From an uncultured Mediterraneibacter sp. (GTDB lineage Bacteria > Bacillota > Clostridia > Lachnospirales > Lachnospiraceae): a stretch of DNA of 64,000 nucleotides. The notes below the pieces were generated by a model, which was given only the letters and a program-made list of their open reading frames with translations, ran no database searches and was not told where the DNA came from. The position numbers were made by a program, and so were the translations under genes. Shown piece by piece: positions 1 to 8,471 of the stretch (within the stretch, counting starts at the first letter, position 1; every line of letters starts with the position of its first letter). The stretch spans positions 92,341 to 156,340 of the forward strand of contig CALWMN010000006.1 of NCBI GenBank assembly GCA_944381935.1. The letters are read 5' to 3'.

Positions 1-1
1 A

Positions 2-271
2 GCAGCTTACACTTCGATTTATGTGGAAATCTTTTCAAAAGGGACGTCAAAAGGAACTGCACTGAGAGCGCTGCAGGAATATCTTGGAGTTGGAAGGGAA
101 GAGACTGCATGCATCGGTGACGGCGAAAATGATATTTCCATGTTCCGGTCTTCCGGTGTGAAGATCGCAATGGGAAATGCAGTCCCCGAATTAAGAGAAG
201 CGGCAGATTACACGGTTGAGACGAACGGCAGGGAGGGCGTCGCAGAGGCAATTGAGAAATATATTTTGTGA
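2..271 (+). CDS. HAD-superfamily (Cof-type) phosphatase, C-terminal part
   Basis: The frame is open to the left edge of the window, so this is the end of a longer gene. The visible 89 residues contain the classic HAD motif IV, GDGENDISMF, whose acidic residues bind Mg2+, preceded by SKGTALRALQEYLG, the conserved lysine helix of motif III. It ends with the usual 'GREGVAEAIEKYI' tail of Cof/YbjI-type sugar or nucleotide phosphatases. Substrate cannot be told from this fragment. The gene runs into a repeat element (286-346) and faces the coat protein genes convergently. Confidence 0.85.
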   Translation, partial: AAYTSIYVEIFSKGTSKGTALRALQEYLGVGREETACIGDGENDISMFRSSGVKIAMGNAVPELREAADYTVETNGREGVAEAIEKYIL

Positions 272-285
272 AAATTCTGTGAAAG

Positions 286-346
286 GGGACGTAGTAAAAT
301 TGAAGTTTACTACGTCCCAAATTAAAGTTCAGTGTGTCCCAAATTG
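286..346 (+). repeat. Interspersed repeat, copy 1 (hairpin plus 22-nt units)
   Basis: A 33-nt inverted repeat (286-318) has arms GGGACGTAGT and ACTACGTCCC, then a unit with TGTCCCAAATTG. CGTCCC at 313 and TGTCCC at 335 are exactly 22 nt apart. The same architecture occurs at 18299-18432 and, on the other strand, at 20201-20277. Here it fills the gap between two convergent genes and could act as a terminator for either side, although no T-run follows. Confidence 0.8.
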
Positions 347-347
347 A

Positions 348-587
348 CTAAAGGATGGATTTTACGTGCTCGATTTCGTCCTGTGTTGCCTTTGCAGCCG
401 GTACGTAATAGCTTCTCTCCCGTGCCGCGTCATACAGTTTTTCCTGTGACATTTCGCACTGATTCCGGATCTGTTTTAAGCACTGTTTGAGCTCTTTGTC
501 TTCCGTCTGCGGGATCATATCCCCGAACATTTTCAGTTCCCCGTTTACGCCGACCAGAGCGTCGGCTACCATTGCTTTTTCATCCAT
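348..587 (-). CDS. Spore coat protein, CotF-like
   Basis: This is a 79-residue helical protein. The C-terminal 'SYYVPAAKATQDEIE' segment matches the end of the Coat F domain, a small all-helical domain found in Bacillus CotF and many clostridial coat-like proteins. The start is supported by an AGGAGGT site 5' of the ATG. It lies 14 bp downstream of a second small helical gene (602-784), so the two probably form an operon. Function in the coat is inferred from family only; some members of this family are not strictly coat structural proteins. Confidence 0.75.
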   Translation of the reverse strand: MDEKAMVADALVGVNGELKMFGDMIPQTEDKELKQCLKQIRNQCEMSQEKLYDAARERSYYVPAAKATQDEIEHVKSIL

Positions 588-601
588 GATATTGTTACCT
601 C

Positions 602-784
602 CTACAGAAATTTCATGAGTTCCTGTTTATTTTTCATTGCGGAATCTGCCGCGTCCTGGAACAGTTTTTTGATCTCAGGGTCCTGTGCCTGGGATGCATA
701 TTCGGTCATCTTGCAGTGAGTTGTGTTATAGCCTCCGATCAGATGGCGCAGATTCTGAAGGTCAAGAATGGATATTTCTGACAT
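602..784 (-). CDS. Small helical protein, probable coat-F-like partner
   Basis: A 60-residue protein ('ISILDLQNLRHLIGGYNTTHCKM...') with two predicted amphipathic helices. It resembles the N-terminal half of coat-F-type proteins and sits directly upstream of a CotF-like gene on the same strand, with an AAAGGAGG site before the ATG. No catalytic motif is visible. The pairing suggests the two make one helical assembly, but this is inference. Confidence 0.6.
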   Translation of the reverse strand: MSEISILDLQNLRHLIGGYNTTHCKMTEYASQAQDPEIKKLFQDAADSAMKNKQELMKFL

Positions 785-827
785 GTCTGTTTTCCTCCTT
801 TAAAAGAAATAATAATTGAAACATGGT

Positions 828-1562
828 TCAGTCGTTATTATGTCCGGCATTTGTGTTCTTTATGAGTGAATGAGCGATAAATTCATGAAAAAGGGTCCGC
901 ATTTCCGGGGAAGTCCGGTACATACATTCTGGATGCCACTGTACGCCGATTGCGAAAGGATGGTCCGAGAGTTCGACCGCTTCTATGGCGCCGTCCTGGG
1001 AGCGGGCACTGACCAGTATATCTTTTCCCGGAGTGTTGACGGACTGATGGTGGAAGCTGTTCACATAGAGCGTGGACCCGATATACTGGCGAAGCCTGCT
1101 GCCGCGCTCTGTGCGGATGCGGTGGCTGATGTCGCTGCGGGAAGCAGACTGCTGCATGTGATCCAGCATTTTTTCTCCGGGGATCAGATTCATGTCCTGC
1201 CAGATACTCCCTCCGCACGCAACGCTTAAGATCTGCATCCCCCGGCAGATGGCGAAGACAGGTTTACCTGTTGTGAGAATTTTCTTCATCAGGCGGATCT
1301 GGAACAGATCTACCGTGATGCTCGTCCTTCCGTTCCCTTTCTTCGGTTCCTCGCCGAACAGAAGCGGGGTGATGTCCCCGCCGCCGCAGAAGAGAAAGCC
1401 GTCGCAGAGTCCGGTATACTGCTCGAGGATGCGGTCGCTCCTGACCAGCGGGAGAATGACCGGCAGACCTTTTGAGTAGCGGACTGCCTGGATATAGGGG
1501 TTCGTGACAAACTGGCGGTTCCCGGTGAACCCGCAGACAACGATTCCGATGGTTGGCTCCAT
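828..1562 (-). CDS. Class I glutamine amidotransferase, PuuD-like (peptidase C26)
   Basis: 244 residues, the normal length for gamma-glutamyl-gamma-aminobutyrate hydrolase-type enzymes. The nucleophile elbow is FAICRGMQ with Cys106; the catalytic His210 and Glu212 are in GVQWHPE; 'FCGGGDITP' near residue 58 is the oxyanion strand typical of PuuD relatives. The family hydrolyses gamma-glutamyl amides in the cytoplasm, for instance in putrescine degradation. No other polyamine genes are nearby, so the substrate is open. An AAAGGAG site precedes the ATG at 1562. The gene ends 43 bp upstream of the coat-like pair and may be cotranscribed with it. Confidence 0.85.
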   Translation of the reverse strand: MEPTIGIVVCGFTGNRQFVTNPYIQAVRYSKGLPVILPLVRSDRILEQYTGLCDGFLFCGGGDITPLLFGEEPKKGNGRTSITVDLFQIRLMKKILTTGKPVFAICRGMQILSVACGGSIWQDMNLIPGEKMLDHMQQSASRSDISHRIRTERGSRLRQYIGSTLYVNSFHHQSVNTPGKDILVSARSQDGAIEAVELSDHPFAIGVQWHPECMYRTSPEMRTLFHEFIAHSLIKNTNAGHNND

Positions 1563-1799
1563 AAAAAACTCCTTTGCTTATCATGAAATATCAGACCACA
1601 AAATTCTAAAATCTGTCCATATGACGTATCATAGACTATGTAAGGAAATGGAAAATTATGCATGGTGTTCAACTGGTAAAGCAATCAGGCAAAGGAAGGG
1701 AGGTACAGAGAATTTTATTGTGATATGGAAATGAGTGAGCTATAATATGCTTAACGGCAAAAGAAACCGGCGGTACGGGAAAAAAAGGAGTTGAAGCTG

Positions 1800-2348
1800 G
1801 ATTACCCGAAGAGGAGTTCATCCGGCAGGATGATTCCTGCAGATATATGAAAGAGATCCACGAGATGGCAGTGACAGGAAAAAGCATTTCCGCAGCGATG
1901 GGGACAGAGATGCCAATTCCGGATTGGGACGACATCCTGATTCTGGGGGCACAGCTTGACCCCAGAATCAGGATGAGGATGCACCCGAGAAGTACATATT
2001 TGAGTATGTGGGCAATCTCTACAGCGTGACGCCTGAGAATTTGAGAAATGCGGACGCCATAGAGTCAAGATCGCTGCGGGAAGAATCGAGAGGGACCTCG
2101 CCTTCTGCGTATATGCGGAGCCGGGATGTGCCCTATGGGGATCGCGACCCAGGACGAGGATCTCAGAGAGCGGCTTCACGAGGACGCTGCGGCAGCCAAT
2201 GTGGCAAATTCCCTGAATGTATCGCTTGAGGAACTGAAGATGTTTGCCCGGATTACGGGCCATGAAAGGCTGCATGGCCTTTATGCGGAGGACCTGTGTA
2301 CGGTCAGCAGGGAGGAACAGTGAGTTTACCAATATTCCCCATGCATAA
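1800..2348 (+). pseudogene. Remnant of FMN-binding glutamate synthase-like gene
   Basis: Pieces of one long protein survive in order but in changing frames. 'EEEFIRQDDSCRYMKEIHE' and 'MAVTGKSISAAMGTEMPIP' (about 1808-1955) are followed by a deletion, then KYIFEYVGNLYSVTPENLR (about 1992-2045), VKIAAGRIERDLAFCVYAEP in another frame (about 2068-2127), and after another deletion CPMGIATQDEDLRERLHEDA (2126-2185) through to LEELKMFARITGH. A final frameshift near 2320 gives EFTNIPHA and a stop at 2346-2348. These match, in order, glutamate synthase-related FMN proteins of about 500 residues common in Clostridia. Two or more internal deletions and frameshifts make it a clear pseudogene. The preceding 1563-1799 shows nothing I can name. 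Confidence 0.8.
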
Positions 2349-2373
2349 CAGATAAGGAGGGAAGAAGCAGGGA

Positions 2374-3501
2374 ATGCAGTGGATTGACATGCATTGTGAT
2401 ACGTTAAGCGAGATATGGAGAGGGAACGCACAGTCTCTGGAACACAACGGACTGTGCGTTGACCTGGAGAGGCTGAAGAAAGCAGGGGCGAAGACACAGT
2501 TCTTCGCCTGTTTTGTAAATGCATCAGATTATGTGGAAAGAACGGCTGAAAGCTATGCGGATGGTTTTCGTCATCCCTCTTTTGGAGAATCTGTTTTCAG
2601 CAGTGAAGTATGGGAGCATGCCTGGAGGGATGTTCTCAGGATGACAGAGCTTGCGCATGCATCGGAGGGCAGGATGTTTCATGTCATAGGGAACCTGCAG
2701 GAGGCAGGGGATGCCGGTGGGAAGTGCCCGGTGCCCGGACAGGGTTTTCCCGGCATACAGGGGGTCCTGACGGTGGAGGAGGGAGGCGTCCTGAACGGCA
2801 GCCTTAACCGGCTGGAGGAGCTTTATGAGAGAGGAATCCGTCTGATTACCCTGACCTGGAACTATGAGAACTGTATCGGCAGCCCCAACAGCCGTAAACC
2901 GGATGTGATGGAACGGGGATTGAAGCCTTTCGGGATTGAAGCGGTGGAGCGGATGAATGAACTTGGTATGGCGATCGATGTCTCCCACCTCTCGGACGGA
3001 GGATTCTGGGACTGTATCCGGTACAGCCGGGTCCCGGTCGCGGCATCCCACTCAAATGCCAGAAGCCTGTGCCCCCATCCGAGAAATCTTTCGGACGAAA
3101 TGCTCAGGGCATTGGGAGAAAAAGGCGGAGTTGCCGGCGTAAATTTCTATTCCGCCTTTTTGAGAGAGAAGGATGGGAACAGGGCGGGGGCTGAAATAAC
3201 AGATATTGTGCGGCATATCAGACGGATGATGGAGAAAGCCGGGGAAGAAGCTGTAGCCCTGGGGACGGATTTCGACGGATTTGAACGAGAGGCGCTTCCG
3301 GATGGGATCAGAGACGTCAGGGATATGGAAAAGATCTGGGAGGAAATGCGGAAGGATGGGATTACCCCCAGACAGATCGATAAGATCGCTTCAGGGAACG
3401 TCAGGCGGGTGATGAGGGAAGTGTGGAGCCGGGGCAGAAAAAGATCATGGCAGAAAGCAGTAAATGAACATTCCCTTTCTTACTGTGATATGCTAAAATA
3501 G
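2374..3501 (+). CDS. Membrane dipeptidase family (M19) peptidase
   Basis: 375 residues. The N-terminal HCDT motif (His7, Asp9) is the first zinc-ligand pair of renal-dipeptidase-like enzymes; DVSHLSDGGFWD, the SHSNARSLCPHPRNLSDE block and GTDFDGFE are the other conserved M19 blocks supplying metal ligands and the catalytic acid. The family cleaves dipeptides, often with a C-terminal D-residue. No signal peptide is seen, so it is probably cytoplasmic despite the family name. A GGAGGGAAG site precedes the ATG. It follows a pseudogene and precedes a uracil permease, with no evident pathway link. Confidence 0.9.
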   Translation: MQWIDMHCDTLSEIWRGNAQSLEHNGLCVDLERLKKAGAKTQFFACFVNASDYVERTAESYADGFRHPSFGESVFSSEVWEHAWRDVLRMTELAHASEGRMFHVIGNLQEAGDAGGKCPVPGQGFPGIQGVLTVEEGGVLNGSLNRLEELYERGIRLITLTWNYENCIGSPNSRKPDVMERGLKPFGIEAVERMNELGMAIDVSHLSDGGFWDCIRYSRVPVAASHSNARSLCPHPRNLSDEMLRALGEKGGVAGVNFYSAFLREKDGNRAGAEITDIVRHIRRMMEKAGEEAVALGTDFDGFEREALPDGIRDVRDMEKIWEEMRKDGITPRQIDKIASGNVRRVMREVWSRGRKRSWQKAVNEHSLSYCDMLK

Positions 3502-3516
3502 AAAACGGTATTGGTA

Positions 3517-3545
3517 TACAGGGTGCAGGAGAACTGTGCCCTGTA
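3517..3545 (+). promoter_or_regulatory. Stem-loop in uraA leader
   Basis: TACAGGGTGCAG (3517-3528) pairs along 12 bp, with two wobbles, to CTGTGCCCTGTA (3534-3545) around the loop GAGAA. No T-run follows, so it is not an intrinsic terminator. It lies 37 nt before the uracil permease start. I do not recognise the PyrR binding-loop consensus in it. Confidence 0.5.
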
Positions 3546-3582
3546 CACTTTGGCATAGGAAGTGAGAGAAGGAGGACGAGGA

Positions 3583-4842
3583 ATGGAAAACAAAAGAATC
3601 ATACAGGTGGAGGAAAAGGTCCCTTTTAAACTGCTTGTACCCTTGAGCATCCAGCACATGTTTGCCATGTTTGGCGCGTCTGTGCTGGTTCCCTTTGTGT
3701 TTGGGATCAATCCGGCGGTCGTGCTGTTTATGAACGGTGTGGGAACATTGCTGTTTATCCTGATCACGAAAGGGAGGGCTCCTGCCTATCTGGGATCCAG
3801 CTTTGCCTTTCTGGCTCCTGCGGGGATCGTGATCTCAAAGTGGGGGTACAGCTATGCACTGGGCGGGTTTGTGGCAGTCGGTTTTCTGGGATGCATCCTG
3901 GCGTTGATTATCTATAAATTCGGTTCGGACTGGATCAATATTGTGCTTCCGCCTGCAGCTATGGGACCGGTCGTGGCCCTTATCGGCCTGGAGCTTGCCG
4001 GGACGGCGGCGTCCAATGCGGGCCTGGCAGACGAAGTGACAGACGTAAAAAACGTCGTCGTTTTCCTGGCGACACTCCTCACTGCCGTTCTCGGGTCGGT
4101 AGTGTTCAGGGGTTTCTTATCTGTCATCCCGATTCTGGTTGCAATCATAGTGGGATACATTGCGGCGCTTGCATGCGGGATTGTTGATTTCTCAGAAGTG
4201 GCGGCAGCGTCTCTCTTCTCGGTCCCGAACTTCTCCATGCCGAAGTTTAAGTGGGAGGCAATTGTAATCATCCTTCCCGTCCTGCTTGTGATTACGTCCG
4301 AGCATATCGGGCACCAGATCGTAACGGGCAAGATCGTGGGACGGGATCTGTTAAAGGATCCGGGGCTCCACAGGTCCCTGTTTGCCGATAATTTTTCCAC
4401 CATGCTTTCGGGTATAATCGGCTCTGTGCCGACCACGACTTACGGGGAGAACATCGGGGTTATGGCGATGACGAAGGTGTACAGTGTATATGTGATCGGC
4501 GGGGCGGCAGTCCTGTCCATCATCTGTTCCTTCATCGGGAAGATGACAACCCTGATCAATACGATTCCAGGACCGGTGATCGGCGGGATTTCCTTTCTTC
4601 TGTACGGGATGATCGGAACATCGGGCATCCGCATCCTTGTGGAGTCCCAGGTAGATTACGGCAGGTCCAGGAACATGGCGATGACGTCTGTTATCTTTGT
4701 TGTGGGACTTTCCGGGATCAATGTCCAGTTCGGAAGCATCCAGCTTACAGGAATGGTCCTGGCATGTGTGGTGGGGATGCTCATGGGACTGATGTTCTTT
4801 GCATTTGACAAGCTGAACCTGACAAATGACAGGGAAGGATAA
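3583..4842 (+). CDS. uraA: Uracil permease (NCS2 family)
   Basis: A 419-residue polytopic membrane protein that moves uracil, or possibly xanthine, with protons. Typical NCS2 landmarks are 'LSIQHMFAMFGASVLVP' at the N terminus, GSSFAFLAPAG in the middle and the signature TTTYGENIGVMAMTKVYS, where the Glu of 'GEN' contacts the base. The start is placed at ATG 3583 because GAAGGAGG lies 8-15 nt upstream; an in-frame GTG at 3562 would put this site inside the gene. The gene ends in an intrinsic terminator. UraA rather than xanthine permease is favoured by the 'TYGENIGV' form. Confidence 0.88.
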   Translation: MENKRIIQVEEKVPFKLLVPLSIQHMFAMFGASVLVPFVFGINPAVVLFMNGVGTLLFILITKGRAPAYLGSSFAFLAPAGIVISKWGYSYALGGFVAVGFLGCILALIIYKFGSDWINIVLPPAAMGPVVALIGLELAGTAASNAGLADEVTDVKNVVVFLATLLTAVLGSVVFRGFLSVIPILVAIIVGYIAALACGIVDFSEVAAASLFSVPNFSMPKFKWEAIVIILPVLLVITSEHIGHQIVTGKIVGRDLLKDPGLHRSLFADNFSTMLSGIIGSVPTTTYGENIGVMAMTKVYSVYVIGGAAVLSIICSFIGKMTTLINTIPGPVIGGISFLLYGMIGTSGIRILVESQVDYGRSRNMAMTSVIFVVGLSGINVQFGSIQLTGMVLACVVGMLMGLMFFAFDKLNLTNDREG

Positions 4843-4856
4843 GAGCTGAGCTGACA

Positions 4857-4902
4857 GCGATCTGCCGAGGATAGACGATCTGTGCCCGGCAGGTCGCTTT
4901 TT
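4857..4902 (+). terminator. Intrinsic terminator after uraA
   Basis: GCGATCTGCCG (4857-4867) pairs with CGGCAGGTCGC (4887-4897, one G-U) and is followed by TTTTT. Confidence 0.8.
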
Positions 4903-5459
4903 CAACGGTTTTTCAAGGCGGTCTTTTTCATCCCGATGATACTGTCCGTGTCAGCCGTATCCCTCCTGTGGAACTTCATCTGTTTTCCGACAGACAAAGG
5001 AATCTAAAATACACTGCCTACCCATATCGGCCTTGCGGGGCTGACACCGGTTTTGGCATCTCTACATCCCAATGCTGTGAGACTCTGTCAAAATGTCGGT
5101 CATCATAGTAATTACGGGCGTCCTCAAAATATTTGATATTTGATACTGTATATATCCTCACCCCTTCCGGGGGAACGGATAATTCCACCATTGTACCTGC
5201 GCTGCTTATGTACAATGAGGCGTACCGGTACGGGCATTATGGAACCGGAAGCGCTATTGCGACCGTTATCCTTGTGCTCAGCACGGCTGTGTCCATCCTC
5301 AGCCTGAGGCTGATGGACAGGCGCGAAAGCGTAGAATATTAGGAGGAAGCAATGATCCTAGAAGGGCTGGCATATGGCAGGGATTTGTCTGACGACGATC
5401 CCGGTGATTATCGCAAATGTCCTGTTTCAAAAAATCTTAAGAAAATGTTTTAAAAATTC
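4903..5459 (+). pseudogene. Decayed sugar ABC transporter permeases (MalF- and MalG-type remnants)
   Basis: Three protein fragments of binding-protein-dependent sugar permeases lie in order. 4903-5008 encodes FFKAVFFIPMILSVSAVSLL, a MalF-type membrane segment ending in a stop. 5091-5342 encodes MSVIIVITGVLKIFD then, after a frameshift at a duplicated ATTTGAT near 5130-5143, DTVYILTPSGGTDNSTIVPA through YGTGSAIATVILVLS to a stop, which is the C terminus of such a permease. 5374-5459 encodes 'MAGICLTTIPVIIANVLFQK', the end of a MalG-type partner. The parts between are missing. No binding protein or ATPase is adjacent. Confidence 0.78.
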
Positions 5460-5548
5460 ACCTGTCATATGGACTATACTTTTCCTGTGTCCGGGGCAGG
5501 GATGTGTTCCGGCCCTATATTTACAGGGAAGCAGGAGGCGACAGACAG

Positions 5549-6472
5549 ATGCCGGGAGAGGTGCGGAGGCGACAGCAGGGGAAGAAAAGGCTGAACAGAA
5601 GAGGCAGGAGAAAGCGGCGGATACGAAAGCTTATCAGGCTGGCTGTCCTGGCAGTGCCGCTCTTTGTCGCAGCAGTGTTTTTCAAAAATCTGTCGGGAGA
5701 GTATTCCGTGCTGACAGATTCTGGGATCAAGACTGACTCCGGCACCCATCAGACCTGGAATCAGCCGGAACTTCAGAGTATTTCCGACGGGGAGGTGAGA
5801 AACGCCCTTGCGGAGATGGCGCAGACAAACGGGAAGGTGCGGCAGGTACTGGAACAGGCGGACCGGTATCCTGCCAGCCTCCTGGAGCTACTGGCACACA
5901 ACGAAGAGACGGTGGATTTTGTGCTGGATTATGCGGAAAAAGAGGACCGCGCGCCGGCGGAGGATATCGGAGCAGTCACAGCCGGTGAAATTCCCCTCCT
6001 CATCCAGTGGGATGAACGATGGGGATATGCGCGGTACGGGGACAATATGATTGCGGTCAACGGCTGTGGCCCCACTGTGGTTGCAATGGTGGCGGCAGGA
6101 CTGACAGGGGACAGCGGCATTACTCCTTACAAGGTGGCGCAGTACGCCGAGGCACAGGGATATTATACGGGAGAGTCAGGCACCAGCTGGGAGCTGATGA
6201 CAGAAGGGGCGCAGAACTTCGGCGTCCGAGGAGAGGAAATCAGCCTGAGTGGGAGTGAGGTTTTCGCAGAGCTTGAGAGCGGACATCCGGTCATATGCAG
6301 CATGCGACCAGGAGACTTCACGACGACAGGGCACTTCATCGTGCTGACCGGTGTGGAGGACGGAAAGATAAAAGTCAACGATCCGAACAGCAGGAAGCGC
6401 AGCGAAACCCTATGGGATTATGATACGCTGGAATATCAGATCAATAACCTCTGGGCGTTTCAGGGTGAATAA
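5549..6472 (+). CDS. Membrane-anchored C39-like cysteine peptidase
   Basis: 307 residues. A very basic cytoplasmic tail (about residues 5-28) precedes one membrane segment (about 29-46), then an extracellular linker and a C39_2-type papain-like domain from about residue 148. Catalytic residues visible are Cys173 in NGCGPT, His262 in TGHFIVLTG and Asp278 in NDPNS. The family includes bacterial surface peptidases of unknown substrate. The start at 5549 is chosen for the AGGAGG 11 nt upstream; the longer frame from 5504 lacks one. It overlaps the convergent MFS gene by 13 nt. Confidence 0.8.
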   Translation: MPGEVRRRQQGKKRLNRRGRRKRRIRKLIRLAVLAVPLFVAAVFFKNLSGEYSVLTDSGIKTDSGTHQTWNQPELQSISDGEVRNALAEMAQTNGKVRQVLEQADRYPASLLELLAHNEETVDFVLDYAEKEDRAPAEDIGAVTAGEIPLLIQWDERWGYARYGDNMIAVNGCGPTVVAMVAAGLTGDSGITPYKVAQYAEAQGYYTGESGTSWELMTEGAQNFGVRGEEISLSGSEVFAELESGHPVICSMRPGDFTTTGHFIVLTGVEDGKIKVNDPNSRKRSETLWDYDTLEYQINNLWAFQGE

Positions 6473-7875
6473 GGTTTCAGATGGCTTTCCACTCCGAAAA
6501 TCGAGATTGCCAGCAGTACTACAGCTCCGGCTGTCATCCAGAGGAAGGAGACATTCATACCGTGCATCAGCGCATTGTCGCCGTAAGAATCGGCAGAAGC
6601 TGCGCTCACGGTTGTCATGATCCCCACAAAGACCGCCGAGCCGATGGATCCGGCGATTGTGCGAAAAGAAGTCAGCAGGGAGGACGCATCTGCCACTTTC
6701 TTAAGGTCCACATTGCCCGTACCCCATGTAAGCAGAGGCATCATCAGGCTTCCGATGGAAAGATTTCGGATCACGTTAAGTGACGCGGCAACCCAGAGCG
6801 GCGTCTCCATAGTGATGAAGGACATCCCGATATTGCTGATCACAAGAGCCGCAGAGCCGATCACAAAAAGCTTTTTGATTCCCATTTTGTCATACATTCT
6901 GCCTGCAAAAGGGCTGACAACGGCAGTGGCAAGAGAACCCGGCAGCGTGACCAGCCCTGAGACAACAGCGGAGTACCCCATCACGCTCTGGACATACAGG
7001 GGCATCATGACAGAGGATCCCATCATGACCAGATAGAGGACCATGCTGGCAATCACACTCACAGCATAATTTTTGTTGCCCAGGATCCTGACATCCAGGA
7101 AAGGTGTATCCAGTCCGCACTGTCTGCCGATGAAAAACGTGCATACGACGATACCGATGAGCAGCGGGAGACCTGCCTGCACGCTGATCAGCCCGTAGCT
7201 GCTGATGTTCCCGATTCCAAGGGTGATACCGCCGAAAGCCAGGATGCTTTCCGCAAAAGAAAGCATATCGAATTTTTTGTCCTGAAGCTCCAGGACATCT
7301 TCAAATGCAAAGCTGGAAATAGCAAAAGAGAATATCATGATAATGAGGACCAGATAAAAGATGGATTTCCAGCCAAAGGCGTCGATCATCAGTCCCGCAA
7401 GCGTAGGGGCGACAATGGGTGCGGCTGTCGTGGCAAGGCCGTATGTCCCCATCATGGCTCCCTTTTTCTCAATCGGGTACATCGTCAGGATGATGACCTG
7501 CGCTGCAGACATCAAGACGCCGTTGCCGCACGCCTGCAGGATTCTCCCTGCCATCATAAGGGCGAAGCTTCTGCCCAAAATGCTGAGCAGGATACCGATG
7601 ATAAAACAGCCGATTCCCGACATGTATAATCTTTTTGTGGGAAATCGTGTGATCAGGAATGCGGTCAGCGGCAGGACCATCCCCATAGCCAGAGAATAAC
7701 CGCTTGTGACCCACTGCCCGATTGATGTGCTGACATTGAAATACTCCACTACATTGGGAAGAGCCGTAGTCATGGCAGTTGAGAGTATCGATGTTGCAAT
7801 GCCGGAGACAACCAGGTTGAGAAAAATCAGAGTTCGTTTCCGGTCAGTTAATCTTGAAGTATTACTGTGGTTCAT
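6460..7875 (-). CDS. MFS drug transporter, DHA2-like
   Basis: 471 residues with many hydrophobic segments. 'NVVEYFNVSTSIGQWVTSGY' with 'LPLTAFLITRFPTKRLY' is the loop 2-3 region of EmrB/QacA-type exporters, which use the proton gradient to expel drugs or metabolites. The start overlaps the end of the upstream marR gene by 14 nt, so the pair is translationally coupled; marR-MFS pairs are typical of locally regulated efflux. No membrane fusion partner is present, as expected for a Gram-positive. Substrate unknown. Confidence 0.85.
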   Translation of the reverse strand: MNHSNTSRLTDRKRTLIFLNLVVSGIATSILSTAMTTALPNVVEYFNVSTSIGQWVTSGYSLAMGMVLPLTAFLITRFPTKRLYMSGIGCFIIGILLSILGRSFALMMAGRILQACGNGVLMSAAQVIILTMYPIEKKGAMMGTYGLATTAAPIVAPTLAGLMIDAFGWKSIFYLVLIIMIFSFAISSFAFEDVLELQDKKFDMLSFAESILAFGGITLGIGNISSYGLISVQAGLPLLIGIVVCTFFIGRQCGLDTPFLDVRILGNKNYAVSVIASMVLYLVMMGSSVMMPLYVQSVMGYSAVVSGLVTLPGSLATAVVSPFAGRMYDKMGIKKLFVIGSAALVISNIGMSFITMETPLWVAASLNVIRNLSIGSLMMPLLTWGTGNVDLKKVADASSLLTSFRTIAGSIGSAVFVGIMTTVSAASADSYGDNALMHGMNVSFLWMTAGAVVLLAISIFGVESHLKPYSP

Positions 7876-8326
7876 GGTGTTCCTCCATTCTGTGCCATAC
7901 TTTCTGATTGATGTTATCCACCATCTGCTGAAGGGAGCCCTCTGTCACAGCTATCTGAGACGGGGCAATGCCGGCGCTTAAGTCGGCGTAAAATTCAGCA
8001 TGTATTTTTTTGATCTGTTTCGCTGCGGGGACTGCTTTGTCTGTCAGATATAGATGCCTGACGCGACGGTCCTTTTCATCTCTGATAATCTTGATATACC
8101 CGATCTCTGTCAGCTTTTTCATGATTTTACTCAGTGTTCCCCTGTCAACCCGGATGAACTCTGCCATCTCCTGAGGGGAAGCACCGGGATGATCATAAAT
8201 GTATTCTACATAAAACTGCTGACCCCAGCCGATCTCATACCCGGACAGGCCCCGGTCATAATACATCTTCATGAGCCTGTCAAAGATAGAGACGCAGCGG
8301 GCCAGATTTGAAAAATAATCCTTCAT
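7862..8326 (-). CDS. MarR-family transcriptional regulator
   Basis: 154 residues with a winged-helix domain: 'GASPQEMAEFIRVDRGTLSK' is the recognition region and RDEKDRRVRHLYLT the wing, both MarR hallmarks. The start at 8326 (MKDYFSN) has AAAGGAG 12 nt upstream, while an upstream in-frame ATG adds residues unlike the family. It probably represses its own operon with the MFS transporter and responds to a transported compound. The ligand cannot be told. Confidence 0.85.
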   Translation of the reverse strand: MKDYFSNLARCVSIFDRLMKMYYDRGLSGYEIGWGQQFYVEYIYDHPGASPQEMAEFIRVDRGTLSKIMKKLTEIGYIKIIRDEKDRRVRHLYLTDKAVPAAKQIKKIHAEFYADLSAGIAPSQIAVTEGSLQQMVDNINQKVWHRMEEHHEPQ

Positions 8327-8420
8327 TTTGTAAAAGACTCCTTTCCCGGCCATTTTTGGATTATAGCACAGAAAAAGTAGCGCGCGCAACTATTTTTTGT
8401 TTTACATTTCGACAGATATA

Positions 8421-8457
8421 AAAAAGGCCCTGAAACCGGTCTGTTTCAGAGCCTTTT
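8421..8457 (-). terminator. Intrinsic terminator of argG (bidirectional)
   Basis: AAAAGGCTCTGAAAC and GTTTCAGGGCCTTTT pair on the minus strand around a 6-nt loop, followed by a further T-run. It lies 15 nt after the argG stop and can also work on the plus strand. Confidence 0.85.
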
Positions 8458-8471
8458 GGCATGTTACCTGA

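Noticed and set aside
1802-2524. 240-codon minus-strand frame over the pseudogene
   Set aside because: The plus-strand fragments show clear homology; the minus product has none.
5018-5215. Small minus-strand frame in the ABC remnant
   Set aside because: Overlaps in-order permease fragments on the plus strand that explain the sequence.
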